A DNA stretch of 64,000 nt from Methanocaldococcus lauensis (lineage in GTDB: Archaea; AGJL01; Methanococci; Methanococcales; Methanocaldococcaceae), in the NCBI GenBank assembly GCA_902827205.1, contig LR792634.1, positions 186,001 through 250,000 of the forward strand, read 5' to 3'. Positions within the stretch are counted from its first letter, which is position 1; each line of letters opens with the position of its first letter. Shown here piece by piece: positions 18,424-29,006 of this stretch. The translations under genes were made by a program, and so were the position numbers. The notes under the pieces are model-generated. The model saw nothing but the letters and a program-made list of their open reading frames with translations, was not told where the DNA came from and made no database searches.

Positions 18424-19992
18424 TTATTTTAAGTAATGATTATAAAGAGATCCGCCAAACAATCCTTTATATTTTCTTATAGATGGAGAATTCTGCCAAC
18501 TTAGGTTTCTAAGAACATGATAATAGCAATTTTTCATCATCATAGATAATGGGGAGTTTTCATCGTATGGATGCTTTGGACATTTGTATCTAACATACTG
18601 CATAAATATGCAGATCTCATTAAGTTTGTAAAATGTCCAATTTAGTGCATGTTCTACCCCCCAAATAAAGCCAATTTTATCTGGAACTTTAAATAAAACT
18701 CCTGTTGCCTTATCAAAATTTGCATGCTCATAAGGGTTATAATGTAAAGGAATTATTGTATCCTTTAACCCTCCAGTTTCTGTAGCAATTACAGGAGTGC
18801 AATATGCCATAGACTCCATTTGTACTAAACCACAAGGTTCCCAATATGATGGCATAACTGTCCAATCACTTCCTGCAAATACTAATGAAGATAATGGAAG
18901 GCAATATCCTATTAAAGCTAAAATCTTATCATCATATTCTTTAGCAAGATTTTTTAATCTATCTTCAATTTCTTTTTCCCCTTTTGTCAAAAATACAAAT
19001 CTTATATCATGCTTTTCTAAAAGTTCAGGAATTGCCTCAAACATTGTATTAAATCCTTTTTGATATGTGGCTCTACCAACAAATCCAATTAAAGGAGTTT
19101 CTATATCTCCTTTTAACTCTCCATAAACTTCTACATCAGTGGCTGAAATTCCTTTATCTCCTACTTTATTCCAATCTTCAACATATTCATAAATTCCTCC
19201 CCTATAAAACCAAGAATATTTTATTTTTGGTTTTATATTTTTAGCATCTTCTGCGGTATATGGTGATATATAAGCATAATCCTTTGGATTAAGTTTGTTA
19301 TTTGAAAGGGTAACCATCCTATCTATAATTTTTATTGGGTCGTATTCATCAATATCTATTCCATTTAATATTCCAACAAATGGCTTATTGTTTATAAATT
19401 TCTTTATATATGGACAGTTTTTTATTTCTTCAGCGTGTGTAGGGCTTACAGTATTAACAGCATCGGCATATTTTATTCCAAACTCTAAAAAAGTCATAAC
19501 TTCTCCTTTATATTCAACAATTGCTCCTTTAAACGCCTCATTATGAATAGTTAATGTGGTAGGAAGATCTAAAATATCACTACATTTAGCTATAGCTAAA
19601 CCGCACATCCAATCGTGTCCAGAAACTACATCAACATCTTTAATATCATCCAAATAGCTAACTACTAAGTCGGCAAATATTTCATATTTAATAGGGTCCC
19701 AAATGTCTAAATTGTTTATTTTTTCATTGCTAAATACTATAATATCTACTCCAGTTGTGGGATGCTTTGTTTTTAAAACATCAAAAGAAATTTTTGCTCC
19801 TTTATAAACAATATTAATTTTTTTAATAACTTCATAGGGATAGTTATAGTATCTGTTATAATGGTTTAAAGTTAATACAAGTACTTCATTATTAAAATTT
19901 TTTAAAAATTTGGGTAAATCTTTCATTACATCTCCTAAACCACCATAAGATACTATAGGAGTCATTGTTGGAGAAAGAATAGCGAGTTTCAT
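18424..19992 (-). CDS. glgA: Glycogen synthase, GT5 type
   Basis: Elongates alpha-1,4-glucan from a nucleotide-glucose donor. The 522-residue protein has the N-terminal donor/acceptor motif SYGGLGDVMKDLPK (about 17-30), GHDWMCGLA, NGIDIDEYDP, and a C-terminal GT-B motif with VMPSYWEPCGLVQMESMAYCTPVIATETGGL containing the E-x7-E retaining-transferase signature. GTG at 20001 is a longer start; ATG at 19992 follows GTGATAACT. Divergent from the GT4 gene, with pgi and the ADP-kinase downstream. Confidence 0.93.
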   Translation of the reverse strand: MKLAILSPTMTPIVSYGGLGDVMKDLPKFLKNFNNEVLVLTLNHYNRYYNYPYEVIKKINIVYKGAKISFDVLKTKHPTTGVDIIVFSNEKINNLDIWDPIKYEIFADLVVSYLDDIKDVDVVSGHDWMCGLAIAKCSDILDLPTTLTIHNEAFKGAIVEYKGEVMTFLEFGIKYADAVNTVSPTHAEEIKNCPYIKKFINNKPFVGILNGIDIDEYDPIKIIDRMVTLSNNKLNPKDYAYISPYTAEDAKNIKPKIKYSWFYRGGIYEYVEDWNKVGDKGISATDVEVYGELKGDIETPLIGFVGRATYQKGFNTMFEAIPELLEKHDIRFVFLTKGEKEIEDRLKNLAKEYDDKILALIGYCLPLSSLVFAGSDWTVMPSYWEPCGLVQMESMAYCTPVIATETGGLKDTIIPLHYNPYEHANFDKATGVLFKVPDKIGFIWGVEHALNWTFYKLNEICIFMQYVRYKCPKHPYDENSPLSMMMKNCYYHVLRNLSWQNSPSIRKYKGLFGGSLYNHYLK

Positions 19993-20115
19993 AGTTATCA
20001 CAACCTTTTTATACCATACATTATTAACACTTATAATGTTTATTAAATATCTAATATTTATTCAATATTAATCTTTAAATTGTAGATTATATAAAGATTA
20101 CTACTTAGTGAGAAA

Positions 20116-21285
20116 ATGAGAATAGCAATGATAGCTTGGGAGTATCCTCCAAGGATTGTGGGGGGTTTGGCTATTCACTGTAAAGGTTTGGCAGAGGGTT
20201 TGGTTAGAAATGGACACAGAGTAGATGTTATAACAGTTGGCTACGATTTACCAGAGTATGAAAATATAAATGGAGTAAATGTATATAGGGTTAAACCCAT
20301 AACTCATCCAAATTTTTTAACTTGGACTTTGTTTATGGCTGAAGAAATGGAAAAGAAATTGGGTATTTTAGGAATTGATAATTACGATGTTATTCATTGC
20401 CACGATTGGATGACTCACTTTGTAGGGGCTAATTTAAAGCATGCCTGTAGAATGCCCTATGTTCAGTCAATACATAGTACTGAAATTGGCAGATGTGGGG
20501 GATTATATTCTGATGATTCGAGGGCTATACATACGATGGAGTATTTATCTACATACGAATCCTGTCAAGTGATAACTGTAAGTTATTCTTTAAAGGAAGA
20601 AATTTGTTCTATATTTAAAACTCCTGAAGATAAAGTTAAAGTTATCTACAATGGAATAAATCCATGGGAATTCGATATTAATATGAGTTGGGAAGAGATT
20701 TTAAATTTTAGAAGAAGTATTGGAGTTCATGATGACGAAAAGATGGTTCTATTTGTTGGAAGACTGACATATCAAAAAGGAGTTGAGTATTTAATAAGGG
20801 CAATGCCTAAAATTCTTAAAAAACATAATGCAAAATTAGTTATTGCTGGAAGTGGAGATATGAGAAACTATTTGGAAGATTTATGCTATCAATTAAATAT
20901 AAGACACAAAGTAATTTTTTTAGGCTTTGTCAGTAAAGAAATGTTAAAGAAACTCTATAAATCTGCTGATATTGTAGTTATTCCATCAGTCTATGAGCCT
21001 TTTGGAATCGTTGCATTGGAGGCAATGGCATCTGGAACTCCTGTGGTTGTTAGTTCGGTGGGAGGTTTGAGAGAGATTATAACCCATGAATATAACGGAG
21101 TTTGGGTTTATCCTAAGAATCCAGATTCAATTGCATGGGGTGTAGATAGAGTTTTATCTGACCCAAATTTTAGGGATTATATTGTAAATAATGCAAAAAA
21201 AGATGTCTATGAAAAATACAGTTGGGACAATATAGCAAAAGAAACAGCTAATGTTTATAAAATAGCCATTGAAATGATGAGGTGA
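20116..21285 (+). CDS. GT4-family glycosyltransferase
   Basis: A 389-residue GT-B retaining glycosyltransferase: AWEYPPRIVGGLAIHCKGLAEGL at the N-terminus, CHDWMTHFVGANL, NGINPWEF, LFVGRLTYQKGVEYLI and the E-x7-E motif EPFGIVALEAMASGTPVVVSSVGGL. Its partners (GH15, GH57 and the divergent glgA) suggest a role in glycogen or storage-glucan synthesis rather than cell-surface glycans, which is inference. ATG follows GTGAGAAA. The downstream HTH gene starts 5 bases past its stop, so the two are coupled. Confidence 0.88.
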   Translation: MRIAMIAWEYPPRIVGGLAIHCKGLAEGLVRNGHRVDVITVGYDLPEYENINGVNVYRVKPITHPNFLTWTLFMAEEMEKKLGILGIDNYDVIHCHDWMTHFVGANLKHACRMPYVQSIHSTEIGRCGGLYSDDSRAIHTMEYLSTYESCQVITVSYSLKEEICSIFKTPEDKVKVIYNGINPWEFDINMSWEEILNFRRSIGVHDDEKMVLFVGRLTYQKGVEYLIRAMPKILKKHNAKLVIAGSGDMRNYLEDLCYQLNIRHKVIFLGFVSKEMLKKLYKSADIVVIPSVYEPFGIVALEAMASGTPVVVSSVGGLREIITHEYNGVWVYPKNPDSIAWGVDRVLSDPNFRDYIVNNAKKDVYEKYSWDNIAKETANVYKIAIEMMR

Positions 21286-21290
21286 TTGAT

Positions 21291-21503
21291 ATGGAAGATA
21301 TGTGGGGAAAAATTGGAGAAACTGCTGGAAGAGTTTATCACCTATTAGAAGAAGGAGAAAAGAGCTTGTCTAATATAGAAAGAAGTTTAAGAAAAGAAGG
21401 ATACAATACAAATATTGTAAAAATGGCAATTGGATGGTTAGCCAGAGAAGATAAGATATTTGTGCTAAAAGATGGAAATAAGTGGATTATCAAATTAAAA
21501 TAA
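21291..21503 (+). CDS. DUF2582-type small winged-helix protein
   Basis: A 70-residue winged helix-turn-helix domain (ETAGRVYHLLEEGEKSLSNIERSLR, then KMAIGWLAREDKIFV) matching the DUF2582 group of tiny archaeal/bacterial HTH proteins. Its ribosome binding site GAGGTGAT overlaps the stop of the glycosyltransferase, so it is translated from the same mRNA and may regulate this glycan cluster. GTG at 21282 is a longer but less likely start. Confidence 0.85.
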   Translation: MEDMWGKIGETAGRVYHLLEEGEKSLSNIERSLRKEGYNTNIVKMAIGWLAREDKIFVLKDGNKWIIKLK

Positions 21504-21581
21504 ATAAAAATCATTGAAATTTATTTTTTATTTTATTTTTTTATTTTTATATTTGTGATAAAATAGTTTTAAGTGATCTAT

Positions 21582-23423
21582 ATGAGCGGTATTGTAGGAA
21601 ATAGCAGTTTATTAGTTAAAATTGGAGATTATGGAGAAATCAACTATTTATTTTATCCTCATATTGGGTATGAAACTCATATATTTGATTCAGCATTGGC
21701 AATATACGACAAAAAAATAAAATGGCATTGGGATGATGATTGGAATATATACCAAAATTATATTCCTGAGACAAATATCTTTAAAACTATCTTAGAAGAT
21801 GATAAGATTATATTAACAATTAAAGATTTAGTTCCAGTGTCTCACAATGTGTTAATTAGAAGATTGTATATAAAAAATAAATTAGATAAAAAAATATCCT
21901 TTAAATTGTTTTTTTATGAAAGTTTAAGAATCGGAGAAAATCCCACAGAAAACACTGTAAAATTCTTAGATGAAGGAAACTGTATTGTAAAGTTTGATAA
22001 AAAATATATCTTCTGCATAGGTGGTGATAAAAAAATTGACTCATTTCAGTGCGGTAATAGATATAGTAAAAATAGTGCCTATATAGATGTTGAAAATGGT
22101 ATATTAAAAGAAAATAAAGAAAGTTCTGGGCTAATGACAGATAGTGCGATCTGTTGGAATATAGAAATTGATGAAAAAAGAAGTTTAGCATTTAATATTT
22201 ATATAATTCCACAAAAATTTGATGGTGATTTATCAATAATTACTGAACAGTTGAATATAATTAAAAATAACAGTGAAAATATTAAGAATCTTTCATTAAA
22301 CTATTGGAGGAACTATATAGGAGATATTAGGAAATATATAAATCCTGAATTAGTTTCAGATAGTAATATTTGCTCTATTGCTAAAAGAGCGTTGATGATT
22401 CTATTGATGCTTTGTGATAAAGATGGGGGTATTATTGCCTCTCCTTCATTACATCCTGATTATAGATATGTGTGGGGTAGAGATGGAAGTTATATAGCGA
22501 TAGCCTTAGATTTATATGGAATTAGAGGAATTCCAAATAGATTTTTTGAATTTATGTCCAAAGTTCAGAATGATGATGGTTCTTGGCTCCAAAACTATTA
22601 TGTTAATGGTAATCCAAGATTAACGGCATTACAGATAGATCAAGTTGGCTCTGTATTGTGGGCTATGGATGTGCATTATAGATTAAGTGGAGATAGGAGA
22701 TTCGTTAAAAGATATTGGAATACAATAGAAAAGGCTGGAAATTATTTAAATTGTGCTGGTTTAAACTTTACTCAGTGCTATGATTTATGGGAAGAGAAGT
22801 TTGGTGTCTTTGCATACACAATGGGAGCAATATATGCTGGTTTAAAGTGTGCATACAGTATGAGTAAGGCGGTTGATAAAAGGGAGGAAGTTAGACATTG
22901 GGAAAAAACCATTGAATTTTTAAAAAAGGAAGTTCCAAAGAGATTTTATTTAAAAGAGGAAGGTAGATTTGCTAAATCGATAAATCCTCTAAATAAAGAG
23001 GTTGATATAAGTATATTAGGTTTAAGTTATCCATTCAATTTAATAGATGTAGATGATGAAAGAATGATAAAAACAGCTGAAGATATTGAAAAATCTTTTA
23101 ATTACAAAGTTGGAGGAATTGGAAGATATCCGAGTGATATATACTTTGGAGGAAATCCTTGGATAATATCTACATTATGGTTGAGTTTATACTATAAAAG
23201 GTTGTCTAAAGTTTTAAAAGAAAAAAATGATGAAAGATACAGTTATTTCTTACAAAAATCAAAAAAATTATTTGATTGGGTGGTAAAGTATAGTTTTGGA
23301 GGTATGTTTCCAGAACAGATACATAAAGATTTAGGAATTCCAATGTCTGCTATGCCATTAGGTTGGAGTAATGCAATGTTTCTTATCTCAATATACGAAA
23401 ATGACAATATTATAATTCCATAA
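21582..23423 (+). CDS. Glucoamylase-like GH15 glycoside hydrolase
   Basis: A 613-residue protein: an N-terminal beta-sandwich domain (about 1-260) and a C-terminal (alpha/alpha)6 barrel with YRYVWGRDGSYIAIALDLYG, QIDQVGSVLW, DLWEEKFGVFAYTMGA (general acid Glu region) and PEQIHKDLGIPMSAMPLGWSNAMFL (catalytic base Glu). It releases glucose from storage glucan. There is no signal peptide, so it acts in the cytoplasm. ATG at 21582 follows GTGATCTAT; GTG at 21573 is the longer option. Confidence 0.93.
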   Translation: MSGIVGNSSLLVKIGDYGEINYLFYPHIGYETHIFDSALAIYDKKIKWHWDDDWNIYQNYIPETNIFKTILEDDKIILTIKDLVPVSHNVLIRRLYIKNKLDKKISFKLFFYESLRIGENPTENTVKFLDEGNCIVKFDKKYIFCIGGDKKIDSFQCGNRYSKNSAYIDVENGILKENKESSGLMTDSAICWNIEIDEKRSLAFNIYIIPQKFDGDLSIITEQLNIIKNNSENIKNLSLNYWRNYIGDIRKYINPELVSDSNICSIAKRALMILLMLCDKDGGIIASPSLHPDYRYVWGRDGSYIAIALDLYGIRGIPNRFFEFMSKVQNDDGSWLQNYYVNGNPRLTALQIDQVGSVLWAMDVHYRLSGDRRFVKRYWNTIEKAGNYLNCAGLNFTQCYDLWEEKFGVFAYTMGAIYAGLKCAYSMSKAVDKREEVRHWEKTIEFLKKEVPKRFYLKEEGRFAKSINPLNKEVDISILGLSYPFNLIDVDDERMIKTAEDIEKSFNYKVGGIGRYPSDIYFGGNPWIISTLWLSLYYKRLSKVLKEKNDERYSYFLQKSKKLFDWVVKYSFGGMFPEQIHKDLGIPMSAMPLGWSNAMFLISIYENDNIIIP

Positions 23424-23464
23424 TATAAAAATAAATATAAAAATAAATCTTTGAGATGATAGAT

Positions 23465-24820
23465 ATGTTAATAACATTCACTTTCGAAGTTCATCAGCCA
23501 CACAGATTAAATAAAAATATTAATAAAAAAGGAAATAATTTTTGGGAGAAGTATGTTGATACAAATCTAAATAAGGAGGTTTTTAATAAAGTGGCAAATA
23601 AATGCTACATTCCTGCAAATGAGTTAATTTTAGAACTTATTGATGAATATGACTTTAAAGTAAATTATTCAATCACTGGCTGTTTTATAGAGCAATGTTT
23701 AGAGTTTAATGAGTATGTTTTGGATTTATTTAAAGATTTAGTTAAAACAGGAAATGTTGAGTTGATTGCTGAAACCTATCATCACTCTTTATCAAGTTTG
23801 TATGAAAATGAGGAGGAGTTTATTGAAGATATAGAATTACATAAAAAATTATATAAGGATGTTTTTGGAGTAAAACCTAAAATATTTAGAAATACTGAAT
23901 TAATCTACAACAACAGAATTGCAAAAATTACTAAAGACTTAGGTTTTGAGGCAATATTTACAGAAGGTACTGAGAAAATATTAAGTTGGAGAAGTCCAAA
24001 TTATTTGTATCAATCTCCTGATGGTATGAAAATCTTGTTGAGAAATTATAGGTTGAGCGATGACATTGGTTTTAGATTTTCAGCAAGGGATTGGGATCAA
24101 TATCCATTAACCGCAGACAAATATGCTTTATGGTTAGCATCGACACCCGGAGAGGTTATAAATATCTATATGGACTACGAAACTTTTGGAGAGCATCATT
24201 GGAAAGAATCTGGAATATTTGAATTTTTAAGATACTTACCTATTGAAATTTCAAAACATGAACACTTAGAGGTTGTTAATGTAAATGAAGTCGTTAAAAA
24301 ATTAAAACCAAGAGGAGAAATTTATGTTCATGAATTTGCTACAATATCGTGGGCAGACACTGAAAGAGATGTTAGTGCGTGGTTAGGAAATAGAATGCAA
24401 AAAATATCTTTTGAAAAATTAAAGGAAATTGGAGAATTTATAAAAGAAAATAAAGATAAATTAAAAAAATCAGAAAAATTTGATGAAATATATAAAATAT
24501 ATAAAATTTTACAGACAAGTGATAACTTCTATTATCAATGCACCAAGGGCTTTGGAGATATGGATGTTCATATGTATTTTAGTCATTTTGACTCACCATT
24601 TGACGCCTATGCCTCTTATTTGAACATTTTGTATGACTTTAAATACTACATAAAAGATGAGATGAAAAAGTTAAATAATAGAAGTGATTATGATAGTAAA
24701 GAAAAATTAATTGTAAATAATGATATAGAAATAAAAAACATAAATGATAACAATAACAAAGAATGTATTGAAAAGAATGAAGAGCCTAAAGATGAAAACG
24801 ATAAATTTATAATAGCATGA
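23465..24820 (+). CDS. GH57-family alpha-amylase/glucanotransferase
   Basis: A 451-residue protein with the GH57 hallmarks: EVHQPHR (motif 1), GCFIEQ, IFRNTELIYNN (nucleophile Glu by family comparison), IYMDYETFGEHH (acid/base Asp) and ISWADTERDVSAW. It degrades or rearranges storage glucan. The last 45 residues are a low-complexity Asn/Lys/Asp/Glu tail with no domain. The start is most likely ATG 23465 (GAGATGAT upstream), alternatively 23456. It follows the GH15 gene by about 40 bases and precedes apgM by 7. Confidence 0.9.
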   Translation: MLITFTFEVHQPHRLNKNINKKGNNFWEKYVDTNLNKEVFNKVANKCYIPANELILELIDEYDFKVNYSITGCFIEQCLEFNEYVLDLFKDLVKTGNVELIAETYHHSLSSLYENEEEFIEDIELHKKLYKDVFGVKPKIFRNTELIYNNRIAKITKDLGFEAIFTEGTEKILSWRSPNYLYQSPDGMKILLRNYRLSDDIGFRFSARDWDQYPLTADKYALWLASTPGEVINIYMDYETFGEHHWKESGIFEFLRYLPIEISKHEHLEVVNVNEVVKKLKPRGEIYVHEFATISWADTERDVSAWLGNRMQKISFEKLKEIGEFIKENKDKLKKSEKFDEIYKIYKILQTSDNFYYQCTKGFGDMDVHMYFSHFDSPFDAYASYLNILYDFKYYIKDEMKKLNNRSDYDSKEKLIVNNDIEIKNINDNNNKECIEKNEEPKDENDKFIIA

Positions 24821-24827
24821 GGGAGAA

Positions 24828-26063
24828 ATGATGAAAGAGAAGTGCGTTATATTTATTATAGATGGACTTGGAGATAGACCAAATGAAAAGGGGTTAACTC
24901 CTTTAAAGGAGGCTAAAACTCCAACAATGGATAGAATGGCTAAGGAAGGAATATGTGGTTTGATGAACGCTATTGATATTGGAATAAGACCTGGAAGTGA
25001 TACTGCTCACTTATCTATTTTGGGTTATAATCCTTATGAAGTATATACTGGAAGGGGTCCATTAGAAGCTTATGGCGTTGGTCTAAATTTAAAAGAGGGA
25101 GATATTGCTTTTAGATGCAATTTTGCCACGGTTGATGAAAATTTTGTTGTTTTAGATAGAAGAGCTGGAAGAATTAGTCCAGAAGAGGCTGAAGAATTAG
25201 AAAAAGAAATTGATGGCTTAGAAATTGATGGAGTTAAAGTTATTTTTAAATCATCTAAGGGATATAGAGGGGCTTTAATTTTAAGAGGAGAGGGATTATC
25301 ATATAAAGTAAGTGACGGAGATCCTCACGAAGAGGGAGTTAAAGTTAATGAAATAAAACCGTTGGATGATTCTGAAGAGGCTAAAAAAACAGCGGAAATT
25401 TTAAATAAGTTATTAAAAATTGTTTATGAAAGATTAAATAATCATCCAATAAACATAGAAAGAAGAAAAAAAGGATTACCTCCTGCTAATATAATACTAC
25501 CAAGAGGTGCTGGAATAGTTCCAAAAATAGAGAAGTTCTCTAAAAAATATAATATGAGAGGAGCCTGTATCTGCGGAACTGGTCTTATAAAAGGAATAGC
25601 TAAAATGATTGGCTTAGATTGTATAGAAGTTGAAGGAGCTACTGGAACTCCTCAAACAAATTTTATGGGTAAGGCTAAGGCGTTAGTAGAGGCTTTAAAA
25701 GAATATGATTTTGTTTTGGTAAATGTTAAAGGAGCTGATGAGGCAAGTCATGATGGTAATTACAATCTTAAAAAAGAAGTTATAGAAAAAATAGACAAAA
25801 TGCTATCTTATGTATTAGAGCATATTAATAAAGATGATGTTTATTTTGTATTAACTGGGGATCACTCCACACCTATAGAGATGAAAGATCACTCAGCCGA
25901 TCCAGTTCCAATAGTTATTTGGGGTAAAAGTGTTAGAACTGACGATGTTGAAGAATTCAATGAATTTAGCTGTGCAAAAGGTGCATTGCATTGGATTAAA
26001 GGAGAGCATGTAATGAAGATATTGTTAGATTTAACTGGAAGAAATGAAAAGTTTGGAGCATAA
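24828..26063 (+). CDS. apgM: 2,3-bisphosphoglycerate-independent phosphoglycerate mutase, archaeal
   Basis: Interconverts 2- and 3-phosphoglycerate. The 411-residue alkaline-phosphatase-superfamily enzyme shows IDGLGDRPN, the phosphorylated Ser in RPGSDTAHLSILGY, DGDPHEEGVK, ADEASHDGN and TGDHSTP metal ligands. It is the last gene of the glucan-breakdown operon, linking released hexose to lower glycolysis. Either ATG of an ATGATG pair (24828 or 24831) may start. It abuts the convergent DUF505 gene with no gap. Confidence 0.95.
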   Translation: MMKEKCVIFIIDGLGDRPNEKGLTPLKEAKTPTMDRMAKEGICGLMNAIDIGIRPGSDTAHLSILGYNPYEVYTGRGPLEAYGVGLNLKEGDIAFRCNFATVDENFVVLDRRAGRISPEEAEELEKEIDGLEIDGVKVIFKSSKGYRGALILRGEGLSYKVSDGDPHEEGVKVNEIKPLDDSEEAKKTAEILNKLLKIVYERLNNHPINIERRKKGLPPANIILPRGAGIVPKIEKFSKKYNMRGACICGTGLIKGIAKMIGLDCIEVEGATGTPQTNFMGKAKALVEALKEYDFVLVNVKGADEASHDGNYNLKKEVIEKIDKMLSYVLEHINKDDVYFVLTGDHSTPIEMKDHSADPVPIVIWGKSVRTDDVEEFNEFSCAKGALHWIKGEHVMKILLDLTGRNEKFGA

Positions 26064-27782
26064 CTAAGTATATAATTTTTCATAAGCCTTAACTAAGATT
26101 TCTCCTGCTTTTGTAATACTTTTTTTACCAAGGAATCCTAAAGCTCTTAAAATAACAAGAGCTTTGTGAATTTCTTCTTCACTTAAACTTAAGTGTTTCT
26201 TAATGAGTTTTACTTCATCCTCCTTATAACCTCTCTCTTCTCTACTTTCCTTCCAAATCTTATTAAATTTATCTAAATTATTGTAAATTACTTTTAATAT
26301 GTTAAATGTTGTTGGAGTAATACCAAACTTTGTTGATAGAAGTTCATCAATTTTTGCATATTCTATTGCTGTTTTAACATCGGTTCCAAGGTCTGTAAGT
26401 TTTATAATTTTATTTTGTAATTCTACAATGAACCCTTTAGATTCTGCTTCTCCAATAGCCTTAATTATAGCCTTTTCATCTCCTCCTACAAGATCTTGGA
26501 CTAATTTTATAACTTCATCTTTATGTATATATTTCCCCTTAGGAACTTTTAAAAGTATTGCAATATCATATTTAGTTAAATAGGGCTTTCTCTTAATACT
26601 CTTTGAGAATTTAATCATTGTATGTCCTTTTTGAGTAACTCCTTTTTTTATTAAACCTTCTTCTTTACCTGCTAAAACCCACTCAGCTATTGGAACATCT
26701 CCACTCAATGCATAAGTTATTGCCTTCATTCCCTCAGTTGTAACGACTCCTAACTCTACTATTGTTCTACCCCAGTTTGTAACCCAGTATGTATCTTTAT
26801 TTTTCATAAACTTTCTTTCTATTAGTTCTTTAGATTCAAGAGTGTGCAAAATTTCTCCAAGATCTTCAACATCTACTCTTCTCTGAATTTCACTGTATGT
26901 TGGTAAAATATCGGGAGTATGTTTATTAATCTCCTCTAATTTAAGTAATCCTTCTAAAACCTTTATCTCATCATCCAATACATAAATTGGCAATGTCTTT
27001 TTTTCAACGATTCCCATAGATTCATAAGTATCTATCATTGCATTACCTAACTCTGTAACTCCACTCTCATCATGGAAACCCATTTCATCAAGTTCTTTTG
27101 AAGTTCCTCCCGATCTTAATAATTCAATATCACTACCCTTTAAAATTAAAGGTCTATTAAATACTTTAACATAAGACAATATTTTTAATGCTAAATCTGC
27201 TGTTTTTGTTGTTGTATATGCCTGTCCTCCTTCAGTTCTTGGAGATATATAAAGCATTCTCATTGCCTGAAGGGCATTAACAATATTATCTCCATATTCT
27301 ACAGTGTTTTTGTGAGTAATCAACTCTTCTAATGTACTAATTTTAGGAATTTTGTTTATAAAGTCAATAATTTCTTTTGTTAAGTATAGAACTGGATGTG
27401 TTTCTGTAAATATTTTTAGTATTTCTTTTCCAATTTCATTTAAATTTTCATTTTCATCTAACATCTGTCTCTCTTTAAGTAAAACTTTCCAATTTTCTGG
27501 AATGTAATTAGTTTCCTCAAATAGTTGTAATATCTTTATTATCTCAGTATCGACGAAAACATCTGGCAATTCTTCAATGTTTAATTTATCAACGATTTCC
27601 ATAAGCTTTTTTCCAGCATCTGTAAATGTTATTTTTCCATCTTCTAATTCTACAAATCCTAAGATAAACAATTCAAGGATTCTACTTTTAAATTCTTCTG
27701 GTAATTTCTTTCTAATTTCCTCTTGAACATCTGTTTTTTTCATTTCTCTTAAAATTTCAAGATGTCTCTTCTTTAAAAACAT
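26064..27782 (-). CDS. DUF505 multi-winged-helix protein
   Basis: A 572-residue methanogen-typical protein (DUF505). It is built of repeated winged-helix-like units: LKKRHLEILREM, EEFKSRILELFILGFVELEDGKITFTDAGKKLM, EYGDNIVNALQAMRMLYI, and the C-terminal KALVILRALGFLGKKSITKAGEILVKAYEKL. There are no catalytic motifs. A DNA- or RNA-binding regulatory role is inferred from the folds only. The start is ATG 27782, or the adjacent ATG 27785, after GGTGAA. It converges on apgM. Confidence 0.8.
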   Translation of the reverse strand: MFLKKRHLEILREMKKTDVQEEIRKKLPEEFKSRILELFILGFVELEDGKITFTDAGKKLMEIVDKLNIEELPDVFVDTEIIKILQLFEETNYIPENWKVLLKERQMLDENENLNEIGKEILKIFTETHPVLYLTKEIIDFINKIPKISTLEELITHKNTVEYGDNIVNALQAMRMLYISPRTEGGQAYTTTKTADLALKILSYVKVFNRPLILKGSDIELLRSGGTSKELDEMGFHDESGVTELGNAMIDTYESMGIVEKKTLPIYVLDDEIKVLEGLLKLEEINKHTPDILPTYSEIQRRVDVEDLGEILHTLESKELIERKFMKNKDTYWVTNWGRTIVELGVVTTEGMKAITYALSGDVPIAEWVLAGKEEGLIKKGVTQKGHTMIKFSKSIKRKPYLTKYDIAILLKVPKGKYIHKDEVIKLVQDLVGGDEKAIIKAIGEAESKGFIVELQNKIIKLTDLGTDVKTAIEYAKIDELLSTKFGITPTTFNILKVIYNNLDKFNKIWKESREERGYKEDEVKLIKKHLSLSEEEIHKALVILRALGFLGKKSITKAGEILVKAYEKLYT

Positions 27783-28006
27783 CATTTCACCTTAATTTTT
27801 TAAATTTACTTAAAATAGCGTTTTAAAATTTATTATAAAAATTTATTATAATATAACTTATTTTTAACTATTTATTAAATATATTTATGTTGCTAATACT
27901 ATAAAAACTTTTCTTTAAGTGTAAAATGTGATTATAGAAATATACCAATGAAAAGAAATAAAATAAAAAATAAAAAATAGACAAATTAAAATAAAAAATT
28001 TTTACA

Positions 28007-28996
28007 TTATTTCTTCCTCTTCCACATTCTTGGGTAAGTTCCTCTATCCATATAAACTCTTTCCATATCCACAGCAACGCCTTTATCTGCTTTTAATATC
28101 TCTTTTGTGCTCATTAAAGCCTTTCCAACGCCAATAGCTTCCCCTTTTAGAGTTTCAACTAAAACTGTCTCTCCCTTCCCAATACTTTTACTTAACTTAG
28201 AGATTCCTCTAACATAAACATCTGCTCCATGACAAATAGCATCTACTGCTGAATCTTTAACAACAACCTTCTTTAAATGCCTTAAACCATACTCCATAGG
28301 TTTAATTATTTTCCTTAACTCTTCCTCATCTCCATCCTCTATCCAAAAATGATAAGCATCTAATAGATCATGTAAATATATAGCATCTTTTTCTTTAAAA
28401 CATCCACTTTTAGTTCTCCTTAGTTCTTGCATATGTGCAGATGTCCCTAAAGCCTCTCCAAGATCTTCACATAGCTTTCTTATATAAGTCCCAGATTGGC
28501 ATTTAACTCTAAATAGGACATCTCTACCCTCTTTATCTAATAATTCTAATTCATAAATCTTCCTTATCCTTAATCTTCTTTTAACTGCCGCCTTTAATGG
28601 AGGTCTTTGGTAAATTTTGCCAGTGAATTCTTTAAATACTCTTAATATATCATCTTCAGATGCATCTCTATGTAAATGCATCAAACAAACATACTCCTTT
28701 GGAGGTAAATGCCACATAGGTATTGTTTTTGTCGCTCTCTCTAATGCCACTGGCAAAACACCAGTAACCTTTGGATCTAATGTCCCACCATGTCCTGCCT
28801 TATTTAAATTCAATATTTTTTTTACCCAAGTAGAAACCTCGTGAGATGTTGGGCCCCTCGGTTTATCTATAACTACAACGCCATACTTTATTAAATCCTC
28901 TATCTTTCTCTCGTATGGATTAGAACCATACTCCCAATTAGTTTCTGATTCTTCTCTTACTATTAATTCATCCTCAACCTTTGTTTTTTTACACAA
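28007..28996 (-). CDS. truB: tRNA/rRNA pseudouridine synthase TruB/Cbf5
   Basis: The archaeal Cbf5, which makes Psi55 in tRNA and, in H/ACA RNPs, guide-directed pseudouridines. The 329-residue protein has VVIDKPRGPTSHEVS, the catalytic Asp in GGTLDPKVTGVLPVA, and a C-terminal PUA domain (VKDSAVDAICHGADVYVRGISKL). It starts with TTG at 28996, spaced 4 bases from GGTGA; no ATG is suitably placed. A small AtpZ-like gene ends 10 bases upstream and is probably cotranscribed. The following gap 27783-28006 contains nothing recognisable. Confidence 0.95.
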   Translation of the reverse strand: MCKKTKVEDELIVREESETNWEYGSNPYERKIEDLIKYGVVVIDKPRGPTSHEVSTWVKKILNLNKAGHGGTLDPKVTGVLPVALERATKTIPMWHLPPKEYVCLMHLHRDASEDDILRVFKEFTGKIYQRPPLKAAVKRRLRIRKIYELELLDKEGRDVLFRVKCQSGTYIRKLCEDLGEALGTSAHMQELRRTKSGCFKEKDAIYLHDLLDAYHFWIEDGDEEELRKIIKPMEYGLRHLKKVVVKDSAVDAICHGADVYVRGISKLSKSIGKGETVLVETLKGEAIGVGKALMSTKEILKADKGVAVDMERVYMDRGTYPRMWKRKK

Positions 28997-29006
28997 AATC
29001 TCACCA